A stretch of 64,000 nt of DNA from JANPPS01 sp965246925 (GTDB taxonomy: Bacteria > Pseudomonadota > Alphaproteobacteria > Acetobacterales > Acetobacteraceae): contig OZ251994.1 of the NCBI GenBank assembly GCA_965246925.1, forward strand, positions 3,658,001 through 3,722,000, written 5' to 3'. The first letter of the stretch is position 1. Each line of letters starts with the position of its first letter. Shown here piece after piece: positions 34,289 to 42,914 of this stretch. Both the position numbers and the translations under genes were made by a program. The notes below the pieces were generated by a model that did not search any database, was not told the origin of the DNA, and saw only the letters and a list, made by a program, of their open reading frames with translations.

Positions 34289-35947
34289 ATGCAGCAATCT
34301 AAACCGCATGGCTCCAGAGGCTTCCGGCCCGGTGCGGCCGGCAACAGCGCGCGCATCGCGCAAATGGCCAAACTGAAACCACGGGATCCCGTCACCCAGT
34401 TCGCGCACGCTAGTGGCTTGCTGTCGGCCGGTCGCTTGACCGAAGGGTCGGCTGTGTTGGATACAGCCATAGACCTCGATCCATTCTTGTATCGAAATTT
34501 ACGGCCTCTGGGCATCAAGCTCTGGAATGGCGGCAGGCGGGATGCGGCGGTGGCCGTCATGATGTACGCCGCACGCTTGCCGACGATAGAGGCCGGCCTA
34601 TTGGTCGATCTAGCCGGAATGCTGGTCGAACTTGGTCAGCCCGAGCCTGCAATCGGCGCCGCGCTCATGGCTTTGGAGCGTGAGCCCGCATCCGCACTGG
34701 CGCAAGCTCATCTCGGCAACGCGCTGTTCCGGCTCGGTCAGTTCCAAGCCGCGCTACCCCCCTTGATCGCGGCCGTTCAGGCGAGGCCCGATGACGCCAA
34801 TCTGCACATCAATCTCGGTGCCGTGCTGCTGAGCCTGGGTCAGTTTGCACAGTCCCTGGTATTCTCGCGCGAAGCGATCGCGCGGGACAGCACATCGTTC
34901 CAGGCGCACCTGAACACTTCCGCCGCGCTGGCGGGGTTAGGCCAGTTGCCTGAAGCCGAACAGGCTGCGCGCAGCGCCCTCGCAGCAGAGCCCGACCATG
35001 CGGAGGTGCGGCACGGCTTGGCCGCCCTCCTGCTATCCACCGGGCGCTTTACGCCGGAGGCCTGGCAGCTTTATGAAGGCCGGCTCGGCCTGTCCACCAC
35101 CGGGAAAATGCTCCCCAGCCTCGCGCATTGGCGCGGTGAGGACATCGCAGGCCAGACTATCCTCGTTCACGCCGAACAAGGCCTGGGCGACACGCTGCAA
35201 TTCATCCGCTACATACCGATGCTGGCCGCCTTAGGTGCCAAGGTGGTGCTGGTGGTGCAGCCGGAGCTGCGTCCGTTGCTGGAAGGCTTTCCTGGCGTGA
35301 CCGGCTTGCTGACCGTCGGGGACCCGCCGCCACCGTTCGATATGTTTTCTCCCCTGCTCAGCCTGCCCGGCGCCTTCGGGACCACGGTGGACACCATACC
35401 ACCGGTCACGCCGGTCGTGCCCAACGCGGCCCTGGCGGAACGTTGGCGCGTGCCACCCGAACCCGAAGCGCGGCTCGAGGTTGGGATCGTCTGGGCGGGC
35501 AACCGCTCGTTCGTGCACGACGCAACCCGCTCGCTTGCCACCCGGCAAATGACACCTCTCTCCACGGTGCCCGGCGTGCGCCTGCACAGCCTGCAAAAAG
35601 CGGCCGAGCAACCGCCTGAGTTCGCCGTGCTGGACCGCATGGAAGATGTGAAGAATTTTGCAGATACGGCCGCGCTGATCGCCGGGCTAGACCTGATCAT
35701 CACGATCGACTCCGCCGTCGCCCACCTGGCCGGGTCGATGGGCAAGCAGGTCTGGATGCTTTCGCGCTTCGCCGGTTGCTGGCGCTGGCTGCGGGACCGG
35801 GACGATACGCCGTGGTATCCCACGATGCGCATCTACCGCCAAGCCCATTTCGGCGAGTGGGGCCCGGTCATAAGCCGGGTGCGGCAGGATCTGGCAGCGC
35901 GCGCAGCTAAGCGTTTCCCGACCACACCACCCGGTATAGCGCCATGA
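34289..35947 (+). CDS. TPR protein fused to a glycosyltransferase family 9-like domain
   Basis: Protein of 552 residues. Residues about 25-270 form TPR repeats (for example AQAHLGNALFRLGQFQAALP and NLHINLGAVLLSLGQFAQSL). Residues about 290-545 resemble the heptosyltransferase/GT9 fold: ILVHAEQGLGDTLQFIRYIP, VGIVWAGNRSFVHD, and the nucleotide-sugar region IDSAVAHLAGSMGKQVWML. Such fusions are annotated as TPR glycosyltransferases or flagellar/adhesin-associated proteins. Substrate unknown. GGAGG lies upstream of the ATG. The 3' end overlaps the convergent alcohol dehydrogenase gene by 41 bases. Confidence 0.86.
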   Translation: MQQSKPHGSRGFRPGAAGNSARIAQMAKLKPRDPVTQFAHASGLLSAGRLTEGSAVLDTAIDLDPFLYRNLRPLGIKLWNGGRRDAAVAVMMYAARLPTIEAGLLVDLAGMLVELGQPEPAIGAALMALEREPASALAQAHLGNALFRLGQFQAALPPLIAAVQARPDDANLHINLGAVLLSLGQFAQSLVFSREAIARDSTSFQAHLNTSAALAGLGQLPEAEQAARSALAAEPDHAEVRHGLAALLLSTGRFTPEAWQLYEGRLGLSTTGKMLPSLAHWRGEDIAGQTILVHAEQGLGDTLQFIRYIPMLAALGAKVVLVVQPELRPLLEGFPGVTGLLTVGDPPPPFDMFSPLLSLPGAFGTTVDTIPPVTPVVPNAALAERWRVPPEPEARLEVGIVWAGNRSFVHDATRSLATRQMTPLSTVPGVRLHSLQKAAEQPPEFAVLDRMEDVKNFADTAALIAGLDLIITIDSAVAHLAGSMGKQVWMLSRFAGCWRWLRDRDDTPWYPTMRIYRQAHFGEWGPVISRVRQDLAARAAKRFPTTPPGIAP

Positions 35948-37091
35948 TTTCATCGGCGTCCGGCACGCGCGGGTTGTTGCCGGGGCTGCCAGACGCAATT
36001 GCCTGCTGTGCCATGACCTCGAGCTTGGCGTCCCACACCGTTTTATCGATACCAAAGCCGGCCGGGGTCGGCACGTCCAGATCACGGTTGAGCTGCGCTA
36101 ATCCTTCCGCCAGCTTTTCAGCTGCCACCGCATCGTTATCGCCCCGCCCAGCAAAGCCGATCGTGCGGGACGCGATGGCATACCGCACCTCCGCCGCATC
36201 CAGCCCGAAGCGGGTGATGGCCGGCAACAGCATAGCGTTGCTGAGCCCGTGCGGCACATGAAAATGCGCGCCGATCGGGCGGCTCATGCCGTGCACGAGT
36301 GCGACCGAGCTGTTGGTGAACGCGATCCCGGCCTGCATCGCTCCCAGCATCATCGCCTCCCGCGCCCGGGCGTTCTGCGGCTCGGCATAAGCAATGCGCA
36401 GGTGGGTGCCGATCAACGCCATGGCCGCCAGGGCCTGAGTGTCCGAATACGGGTTCGCCCGGCGACTCACATAGGCCTCCAACGCATGGGTCAGGCTATC
36501 GACCCCGGTATCGGCGGTGATGCGGCGGGGAACGGTGAACGTCAGCTCGTAATCCACCACCGCCGCCAGCGGCAATGCGGCCATCCCCGCAATCAGCATC
36601 TTCTCACCGCGTTCCGTGTCGGTGATCACGGTGAACCGCGTGGCCTCGCTGCCGGTTCCGGCCGTGGTCGGGATGGCAATCACCGGCAGCGCCGCCCCGT
36701 CATTGGTGACCGGCACCTTGAAATCCCGCATCAACGCGTCGGGAATTCCGGCCCGGCCTGCTGCCAGGATGGCCATGGCCTTCGCAGTATCGATAGGCGA
36801 GCCGCCGCCAAAGCCGATCAGGCAATCGTACGAACCCGCCTGCAGCAGTGCCACCCCGGCGTCTATCACGGTGTCGGTCGGTTCGGGCACGGTATCGCTG
36901 AACACCACGGGATGCAGCCCGGCCGCTTCCAGCGGATCAAGGCAGCGGCGCACGATGCCGGAGCTGACCATGAAAGGATCCGTCACCACCAGCGGCCGGC
37001 TAAGGCCGAACTTCTGCAGCACGGATGCCACCTCGGCCACCGCACCGCCCCCCACGAGCATCAGGCGGGGTGAGATGACAGTGGCGATCAT
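35907..37091 (-). CDS. Iron-containing alcohol dehydrogenase
   Basis: Group III metal-dependent dehydrogenase of 394 residues, NAD(P)-linked. The nucleotide-binding GFGGGSPIDTAKAMA is present, as are PTTAGTGSEATRF and the metal ligands in DSLTHALEAYVSRRANP (Asp upstream, His) and HGMSRPIGAHFHVPHGLSNA. The start ATG at 37091 overlaps the ABC ATPase stop (ATGA), so it is the last gene of the long minus-strand run. Substrate unknown: hydroxyacid-oxoacid, lactaldehyde or alcohol are all possible in this family. The frame upstream of 37091 is a shadow. Confidence 0.91.
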   Translation of the reverse strand: MIATVISPRLMLVGGGAVAEVASVLQKFGLSRPLVVTDPFMVSSGIVRRCLDPLEAAGLHPVVFSDTVPEPTDTVIDAGVALLQAGSYDCLIGFGGGSPIDTAKAMAILAAGRAGIPDALMRDFKVPVTNDGAALPVIAIPTTAGTGSEATRFTVITDTERGEKMLIAGMAALPLAAVVDYELTFTVPRRITADTGVDSLTHALEAYVSRRANPYSDTQALAAMALIGTHLRIAYAEPQNARAREAMMLGAMQAGIAFTNSSVALVHGMSRPIGAHFHVPHGLSNAMLLPAITRFGLDAAEVRYAIASRTIGFAGRGDNDAVAAEKLAEGLAQLNRDLDVPTPAGFGIDKTVWDAKLEVMAQQAIASGSPGNNPRVPDADEIMALYRVVWSGNA

Positions 37092-38149
37092 AACCGCTGC
37101 TCCGCCCGCCGGGCTGCATACAACGCAAGACGCCGCGCCGCCGCGGGCGCCGGCACATGCTCCGGCGGCATCATTGCTTGAGGCAGCTCCTCGGCACGGT
37201 GGCAGGCAGATAGATGCTTGTCGTGAATAGCGTGCAAAGCGGGATCCTCGGTGCGGCAGCGCTCGATGACAAAGGCGCACCGCGTATGAAAACGGCAGCC
37301 CGGCGGAATGTCGGAGGGGCTCGGCACGTCCCCGCCGGGCTGGCGCGCCAACCGGATATGCGGGTCTGGCCGCGGAATAGCCGCCAGCAGGACCCGGGTA
37401 TAAGGATGGCGCGGGCTGGCGAACACCTCCGCCTTCGGCCCGATCTCGACGATGCGGCCCAGATACATCACAGCCACCCGGTCCGCCACGTGCTTCACCA
37501 CCGCCAGATCGTGCGCGATGAACAGATACGACAGACCCAGCCGCGCCTGCAGATCGGCCAGCAGGTTGACCACCTGCGCCTGAATCGACACGTCCAGCGC
37601 GCTGACCGGCTCATCCAGCACCACCAGCGCCGGCTCCACCGCCAGCGCCCGCGCAATACCGATACGCTGCCGCTGCCCACCCGAGAACTCATGCGGATAT
37701 CGCCCGGCATGATACGGCGCGAGGCCGACCAGCTCCAGCAACTCCGCCACCCGGGCCCGGCGCGCCGCTGCGTCGCCGATCCGGTGCACCACCAGCGGCT
37801 CGGCCAAGATATCCTGCACGCGCATCCTCGGGTCGAGCGAGGCGAACGGGTCCTGGAACACGATCTGCATCCGCCGCCGCAAATGGCGGAGCGCGGCCCC
37901 GCCCAGGCCGGTGATGTCCTGACCTTCGAAATACACCGTGCCGGCCGTGGGCTCGATCAGCCGCAGCGCCAGCCGCGCCGTGGTGCTCTTGCCGCACCCG
38001 CTCTCACCCACCAGCGCCAGCGTCTCACCCGCGCCCACGCTGAACGACACGCCGTCCACCGCCCGCACGGCCGGCTTTGCCCGCGTGAGCGGACCGGTTC
38101 TGCCGCCGTAATGCTTGGCCAGCCCGGCCAGCTCCAGCACCGGCGTCAT
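37088..38149 (-). CDS. Peptide-type ABC transporter ATP-binding protein (DppF/OppF-like), orphan copy
   Basis: ATPase of 353 residues: Walker A GESGCGKST, FQDPFASLDPRMRVQDIL, FSGGQRQRIGIARAL, Walker B LVVLDEPVSALD, and the oligo_HPY C terminus with PPGCRFHTRCAF. It overlaps maa upstream (ATGA) and the alcohol dehydrogenase downstream. No permease or binding protein is in this run. It could work with its DppD-like partner at 38688 and membrane subunits elsewhere, possibly the dppBC at 13.5-15.4 kb (inference). Confidence 0.9.
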   Translation of the reverse strand: MTPVLELAGLAKHYGGRTGPLTRAKPAVRAVDGVSFSVGAGETLALVGESGCGKSTTARLALRLIEPTAGTVYFEGQDITGLGGAALRHLRRRMQIVFQDPFASLDPRMRVQDILAEPLVVHRIGDAAARRARVAELLELVGLAPYHAGRYPHEFSGGQRQRIGIARALAVEPALVVLDEPVSALDVSIQAQVVNLLADLQARLGLSYLFIAHDLAVVKHVADRVAVMYLGRIVEIGPKAEVFASPRHPYTRVLLAAIPRPDPHIRLARQPGGDVPSPSDIPPGCRFHTRCAFVIERCRTEDPALHAIHDKHLSACHRAEELPQAMMPPEHVPAPAAARRLALYAARRAEQRL

Positions 38150-38691
38150 CCGATCGGCCGTGCTGGAGAACCGGCGACGGTCACGCCGGGCGCCACGTCC
38201 CGCGTCACTACGGCCCCGGCGCCGACCACCGCGTCATCGCCCACGGTCACGCCGGGCAAAATGATCGCACCGCCGCCGATCCAGACGTTGGCGCCGATCG
38301 TCACCGGCCGCCCCAGCTCGAGTCCGGCGCGCCGCGGCGCGGGATCGCGCGGATGATCGGCGGCATAGATCTGCACCGCCGGACCGATCTGCGTGCCGGC
38401 GCCGATGCTGACCAGCGCCACGTCAAGGATGACGCAATTAAAGTTCAGGAACACGCCGTCGCCCAGGACTATGTTGCCACCATAATCGCAGAAGAACGGC
38501 GGGCGGATCACCACGCCGATGCCTACCGATCGCATGATTTCCCTCAGCAAAGCGGCCCGCACGTCCACAGGCTCGGCCGACGCGGCGTTGTAGCGGGCCA
38601 TCCAGGCCTTGGCCGTCGCGGAGTCGGCCTGCAGTTCCGGATCGCCGGCCCGGTACAGCTCACCGGCCAGCATTTTCTCCTTTTCGGTCAA
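38146..38691 (-). CDS. maa: Sugar O-acetyltransferase, maltose acetyltransferase type
   Basis: Left-handed beta-helix acetyltransferase of 181 residues that transfers acetyl from acetyl-CoA to sugars. The N-terminal TEKEKMLAGELYRAGDPEL is the Maa signature, and the hexapeptide core IGANVWIGGGAIILPGVTVGDDAVVGAGAVVTRDV is complete. The catalytic His is in the AADHPRDP region. The start is a TTG at 38691 overlapping the ABC gene TGA (TTGA). Homology of the first residues supports it over the ATG at 38673. Sitting between two ABC ATPase genes is odd for this enzyme. Confidence 0.88.
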   Translation of the reverse strand: MTEKEKMLAGELYRAGDPELQADSATAKAWMARYNAASAEPVDVRAALLREIMRSVGIGVVIRPPFFCDYGGNIVLGDGVFLNFNCVILDVALVSIGAGTQIGPAVQIYAADHPRDPAPRRAGLELGRPVTIGANVWIGGGAIILPGVTVGDDAVVGAGAVVTRDVAPGVTVAGSPARPIG

Positions 38692-39647
38692 GCCAGCGCC
38701 TCGACCGGCGCGCGGATGCAGGCGGCCGCATGATCATCGCCCAGGAAGCGAAGCGCCGGGTCGGTCTGCGTGCACGCATCGGCCATGAACACGCAGCGCG
38801 GGTGGAATCGGCACCCGGGCGGCAGATCGAACGGCGCCGGGACCGAGCCCTCGATCGCCAGCAGCCGGTCCCGCTCCTCCTCGATCCGCGGCACGCTACC
38901 CAACAATCCGAGCGTGTAGGGATGCTGCGGATCATCGAACAGGCCGGTGCCGCTTGCTTGCTCCACCACCCGCCCGGCATACATCACCGCGACCTGATCG
39001 GCCATCTCGGCCACCACGCCCAGATCATGCGTGATCAGCACGATCGCCATGCCGCTCTCCGCCTGCAAATCCCGCAGCAGATCGAGGATCTGCGCCTGCA
39101 CGGTCACATCCAGCGCAGTCGTCGGCTCGTCGGCAATCAGCACATCCGGCCCGCAGGCCAGCGCCATCGCGATCATGACCCGCTGCCGCATACCGCCGCT
39201 CATTTGATGCGGATAATCGTCGACCCGGCTGGCGGCACCGGGAATGCGTACCCGGTCCAGCGCCGCCACCGCCCGCCGCCGCAGCTCGGCGCGGGGGGCG
39301 GCGCGGTCATGCACGCGCATCGCCTCCGTCAGCTGATCACCCACGGTGAACACCGGATTGAGGCTGGTCATCGGCTCCTGGAAGATCATGGCGATGCGCT
39401 TACCCCTGATCTCCCGCATGGCCCGGGGCGATACCGTCAGCAAATCCTGCCCGTCGAACACCACCCGCCCCGCGGCAACCCGGCCCGGCGGCGGCACCAG
39501 GCGCATGATCGACAAAGACAGCATAGACTTGCCGCAGCCGCTTTCCCCCACGATCCCCAGCGTTTGCCCTGCGGCCACAGACAATGACACGCCATCGACC
39601 GCCGCCACACCGCCTGGAAAGACCGTCCGCAGGCCCTCGATCCGCAA
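38688..39647 (-). CDS. Peptide-type ABC transporter ATP-binding protein (DppD/OppD-like), orphan copy
   Basis: ATPase of 319 residues with Walker A GESGCGKSM, IFQEPMTSLNPVFTVG, MSGGMRQRVMIAMAL, Walker B VLIADEPTTALD, and oligo_HPY C terminus PPGCRFHPRCVF. The start reads TTG at 39647, six bases after the class II aldolase stop, with no ATG in frame nearby. The DppF-like partner is separated from it by maa, so the pair is interrupted. No permeases are present nearby. Confidence 0.9.
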   Translation of the reverse strand: MRIEGLRTVFPGGVAAVDGVSLSVAAGQTLGIVGESGCGKSMLSLSIMRLVPPPGRVAAGRVVFDGQDLLTVSPRAMREIRGKRIAMIFQEPMTSLNPVFTVGDQLTEAMRVHDRAAPRAELRRRAVAALDRVRIPGAASRVDDYPHQMSGGMRQRVMIAMALACGPDVLIADEPTTALDVTVQAQILDLLRDLQAESGMAIVLITHDLGVVAEMADQVAVMYAGRVVEQASGTGLFDDPQHPYTLGLLGSVPRIEEERDRLLAIEGSVPAPFDLPPGCRFHPRCVFMADACTQTDPALRFLGDDHAAACIRAPVEALA

Positions 39648-39652
39648 CAGGC

Positions 39653-40426
39653 TCAGGCGCGGTAATCCAGCCGGTCATGCTCCACCAACCGAAGGCAGCT
39701 CTCCCACAGCATCTCGTGATGGGGAAGCGCGTCCTCCCGGTTGAACTGCGCGGCCGTATGCAGGCGAACCTCTTCCGGCGGCAAGATCAGCTCGCCGCCC
39801 CCCGACAACGCCATGATCTGCGCCTGGCACGCCCGCTCGAGAAAGTAGATGTTGCTCCACGCCTCCGGGATGGTGCGCCCGCCCACCAGGAGGCCGTGGT
39901 TGATCAGGATCATGGCCGAGTGCTGCCCCAAATCCCGCACCAGCCGCTCCCGCTCGTCCAAATCGAGCGCGATCCCCTCATAGCCGTGATAGGCCAGGTG
40001 GCCATAGAACTTCAGCGCATGCTGGCTCATCGGCAGCAGCCCCTGCTTCTGCGCCGAGACGGCGATACCCGCCGCGGTATGGGTATGCACGACGCAGGTC
40101 AGGTCATGCCGGGACATGTGAATGGCGGAGTGGATGCAGAACCCGGCCGCATTGACCTGCCGCCCGCTGGCACCCTCCTCCACGATCGTCCCATCGCAAT
40201 CGATCCGCACCAAATCCGACGCGCGCATCTCATGGAACTGCACGCCGTACTGATTGATGAGGAAATGGTTTTCCGGCCCCGGCAGCCGAGCGCTCAGATG
40301 GGTATAGATCAGGTCCGTCATCTTAAAGTGCGCCAACAAGCGATACAACGCGGCCAGATCGCGGCGTATTTTCCATTCTTCCAAGGAAAAACCGGCACGG
40401 GTAGCAGGGGACAGCGCGACATTCAT
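39653..40426 (-). CDS. Class II aldolase/adducin family protein
   Basis: Zinc-dependent aldolase-fold protein of 257 residues. Zinc ligands are visible in CVVHTHTAAG and INHGLLVGG. The motif YTHLSARLPGP near the start matches the family binding site for phosphate or carboxylate. Members include fuculose-1-phosphate aldolase-like enzymes and 3-oxo-acid decarboxylases. The specificity here is not evident. The gap of 88 bases to the RraA-like gene is the widest in this part of the run. Confidence 0.88.
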   Translation of the reverse strand: MNVALSPATRAGFSLEEWKIRRDLAALYRLLAHFKMTDLIYTHLSARLPGPENHFLINQYGVQFHEMRASDLVRIDCDGTIVEEGASGRQVNAAGFCIHSAIHMSRHDLTCVVHTHTAAGIAVSAQKQGLLPMSQHALKFYGHLAYHGYEGIALDLDERERLVRDLGQHSAMILINHGLLVGGRTIPEAWSNIYFLERACQAQIMALSGGGELILPPEEVRLHTAAQFNREDALPHHEMLWESCLRLVEHDRLDYRA

Positions 40427-40513
40427 GATCGGTCTCCAGATCAGGGTACGATATGTTCGGACCGGAGCGGCATCCGGGTCAAGCCGCTTCAGCCAGCGCC
40501 TCAGCGAAGGCCC

Positions 40514-41206
40514 TCAATGGATCTCCCCCGAACGCCGCACAGCCTCCCGCAAAGCTTTTGGGCTGAAATCAGGGCTGGCGCAGAGGTCCAGGATCACCTT
40601 CTCCCGCCGGGTGCACAGGTCGATTGCAGCCGGCAGCTTTCGCACAGCGTCGGCCGGGATCACCACCGCGCCATGAAAATCCGCATGCACGACGTCCCCG
40701 TGCCCCACGTTCATCCCGAAGATGTTCACCCCGCGTCCGAAATCCACCAGGTGCACATGCGCATGGCTCGGGCCAATGCGCCCGCCGATGATCTGAAAGC
40801 CCGGCGCCAGCATATCGCAATCCCGGAAAGACCCGTTCGTCACGCAGCCCAGCGCACCCAGCGCCTTGTGCACCGTGCTGTGCACCTCACCCCACCACGC
40901 GCCGTAGCCGGGCTGATCGTCCAGATCCTGCAAACAGACGATAGTCGGGAACGCAGCATCCGCCACGTAGTCGAACCAGTCCAACCGGTCCGCCACCTTG
41001 CCGCGCGGCGGCTCCTTGGCGCGGATGGTGCCGACCCGGGCGACGCCGACGATCGGCTTATGGAACCGGTCGGCCGCCACCATCGGCTCCACCGTAAACC
41101 CGATCGCCCGCCGCTCCGGCACGATCAGCTCGAGGCCATTGCAGATCGTCGGCGTGTCCCACGCCTCTAGCGCCAGCAAGTCATCCCGGGTGAAAAGCTC
41201 GCTCAT
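40514..41206 (-). CDS. RraA-like family protein (HMG/CHA aldolase type)
   Basis: Protein of 230 residues in the RraA/4-hydroxy-4-methyl-2-oxoglutarate aldolase superfamily. Active-site features: the NGSFRDCD segment corresponding to GG-x-RD, with Arg and Asp for substrate and Mg2+, and HADFHGAVVIPADAVRKLP at the C-terminal end. The aldolase members cleave HMG or oxaloacetate to pyruvate. RraA proper inhibits RNase E, which is less likely in this catabolic setting. The ATG at 41206 overlaps the DadA-like gene (ATGA). A second family member is encoded at 48904. Confidence 0.87.
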   Translation of the reverse strand: MSELFTRDDLLALEAWDTPTICNGLELIVPERRAIGFTVEPMVAADRFHKPIVGVARVGTIRAKEPPRGKVADRLDWFDYVADAAFPTIVCLQDLDDQPGYGAWWGEVHSTVHKALGALGCVTNGSFRDCDMLAPGFQIIGGRIGPSHAHVHLVDFGRGVNIFGMNVGHGDVVHADFHGAVVIPADAVRKLPAAIDLCTRREKVILDLCASPDFSPKALREAVRRSGEIH

Positions 41207-42441
41207 GCAAACCGCCTCGCGCTGAAGGGAGTGAGATCGAAGGCCGGAGTGTGCCCGGATACCAAGTTTGCCACCAGCCGTCCGGTCGCGGGACCGCTGG
41301 CTAGGCCGATATGACCATGGCCGAACGCGTAGAATAGGCAGGGACTGGACCCCGGGCCGAGAACCGGCAGGCCGTCCGCGATGCTCGGCCGATGGCCCAT
41401 CCAATACGTGACCCGCCCCAGCTCCAACCCCGGAAAGGCCCGCACCGCCCAGTCCCGCAGGATGTGCGCGCGGCGCCAATCGGGCGGGGCGGTCAGGCTG
41501 GCAAGCTCGACCTGCCCGGCCACGCGCAGGCCCCCATCGAGCCAGGTGACGGACATCTTACCATCGCTCGGCATCACCGGGTGGCGGGGGCCGGTGTTGG
41601 GGTCGTGGATCATGGCGTGGTAGCCGCGCTCCGACTCCAGCGGCACGCGATCCCCGGCGGCGCGGGCCAGCATGCGGGAATGCGCCCCGGCGGCGATGAC
41701 GGCGGCGTCACACGGGACCGGGCCGTCCGGCGTCAGAACGGCTCGGACGCGGCCGCCGATCTCCAGCCCTGTTACCCGACGGCGCAGCATTGCCGCCCCT
41801 CGCGCTTCCGCATGAGCGGCCAATGCCGCGACGTAACGACCGGGATTCGTGCAATGCGCGCCCTCCTCCACCAGCGCGCCAAAGCCATATTGACCCTGCA
41901 GAGCCGGCTCACGTTGCCGCAACTCATCGGCGTCGAGCTCGAGCCACCGGACGCCATTATCGCGGCGCAGGCGCCAGGCAAGCGCCTCCCGCTCGAACGC
42001 GGCGCGGTCCGGATAGATATACAGCAGGCCTCGGCGCTGGATCAGCTTGGGCACGTTGGCCTCGTCCGCCAACTGCCGATGCCGCTCCGGCGCATCCCAC
42101 ACCAGGCACCGCAGCGCCCGCGACGTCCGCTCCACCTTTGCGATGCTGGACCCGGCCCGGACAAATCGCAGCAACCACGGAGCGAGGCGCGGTAGGTGAC
42201 CCGGCCGGATGACCAGCGGGCCGAGCGGATCCCGCAGAAATCCGGGTACGCGCCGCCAAAGCCCCGGCATGGAAAGCGGGACGACGGAACTGGGGCTGAG
42301 CCATGCGCCATTGCCAAAGCTCGCCGCCTGCTCACCGCCGGGCGGGCCGGAATCGATCAGGGTAACCCGATACCCGTCCCGCAAAAGCTCGATCGCGCAG
42401 CAAACCCCGGCGATCCCGGCACCCACCACGGCTACATGCAA
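41203..42441 (-). CDS. FAD-dependent oxidoreductase, D-amino acid dehydrogenase (DadA)-like
   Basis: FAD enzyme of 412 residues. The dinucleotide-binding GAGIAGVCCAIEL at the N terminus and RPSIADGLPVLGPGSSPCLFYAFGHGHIGLASGPATGRLVA near the C terminus match the DAO/DadA family (oxidative deamination of D-amino acids to 2-oxoacids). YHAMIHDPN and the LESERGYH segment are typical of DadA-like enzymes. The gene ends in an ATGA overlap with the RraA-like gene. D-amino-acid or glycine-like substrates are possible. Confidence 0.86.
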   Translation of the reverse strand: MHVAVVGAGIAGVCCAIELLRDGYRVTLIDSGPPGGEQAASFGNGAWLSPSSVVPLSMPGLWRRVPGFLRDPLGPLVIRPGHLPRLAPWLLRFVRAGSSIAKVERTSRALRCLVWDAPERHRQLADEANVPKLIQRRGLLYIYPDRAAFEREALAWRLRRDNGVRWLELDADELRQREPALQGQYGFGALVEEGAHCTNPGRYVAALAAHAEARGAAMLRRRVTGLEIGGRVRAVLTPDGPVPCDAAVIAAGAHSRMLARAAGDRVPLESERGYHAMIHDPNTGPRHPVMPSDGKMSVTWLDGGLRVAGQVELASLTAPPDWRRAHILRDWAVRAFPGLELGRVTYWMGHRPSIADGLPVLGPGSSPCLFYAFGHGHIGLASGPATGRLVANLVSGHTPAFDLTPFSARRFA

Positions 42442-42455
42442 GGGCGGACCGGGCC

Positions 42456-42914
42456 CTATCGGCCTTGCCCGGCAAACTCAGTGAGCAGGCTTGGAAACTG
42501 CTCTGCCGCCGGATATCGCTCGAAACTATGCGCGGTGGGCAGCCTGGCCCACGGCAGGCTTTCACTGACGAAGGTCTGGATAAAGGGACGGAAGCCGCCA
42601 GTCCGGTCCAGCATCGCCGATCTGACGGACAGCATTCCGCGCAGGCTAGCCGGCATAGTATAGATCCAGCTGTAACAATGCGGGCAGAAGTAGTGTTGGT
42701 TCGGCCCACGCCAGCCGCCGATAACCGGCTCGCCCGCGGTAAGGATAAGCGCGGAACTCGGGAAAAGGGCGCCCAGACTGAACGCGCTGGCCGTCATACG
42801 CTGACAATCCCGGCAGTGGCAGGCCATGGTCATCAACGGTTGACCGGACAAGGCGAGCCGGACCTGCCCGCACAAGCAGCGGCCCTCGACCGGATCAGCC
42901 CTCGCGGCGGACAA
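42456..42914 (-). CDS. GFA family protein
   Basis: Zinc protein of about 152 residues in the GFA/CENP-V family. The metal motifs are GRCLCGQVRL, CHCRDCQRMTASAF and FCPHCYSWIY, with the cysteines in CxC, CxxC and CxxC patterns. Family members include S-(hydroxymethyl)glutathione synthase-type proteins, although many have no proven activity. The start is uncertain: a TTG at 42914 has an AAAAGG stretch upstream and overlaps the preceding gene by 20 bases. An ATG at 42965 gives a longer, poorly conserved extension. Confidence 0.8.
   Translation of the reverse strand: MSAARADPVEGRCLCGQVRLALSGQPLMTMACHCRDCQRMTASAFSLGALFPSSALILTAGEPVIGGWRGPNQHYFCPHCYSWIYTMPASLRGMLSVRSAMLDRTGGFRPFIQTFVSESLPWARLPTAHSFERYPAAEQFPSLLTEFAGQGR

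Noticed and set aside
39584..41170. 528-codon plus-strand open frame antisense to the ABC ATPase, class II aldolase and RraA-like genes
   Set aside because: Rich in His, Arg and Pro, no recognisable domain, and fully antisense to three well-conserved genes. It is a shadow caused by high G+C third positions.
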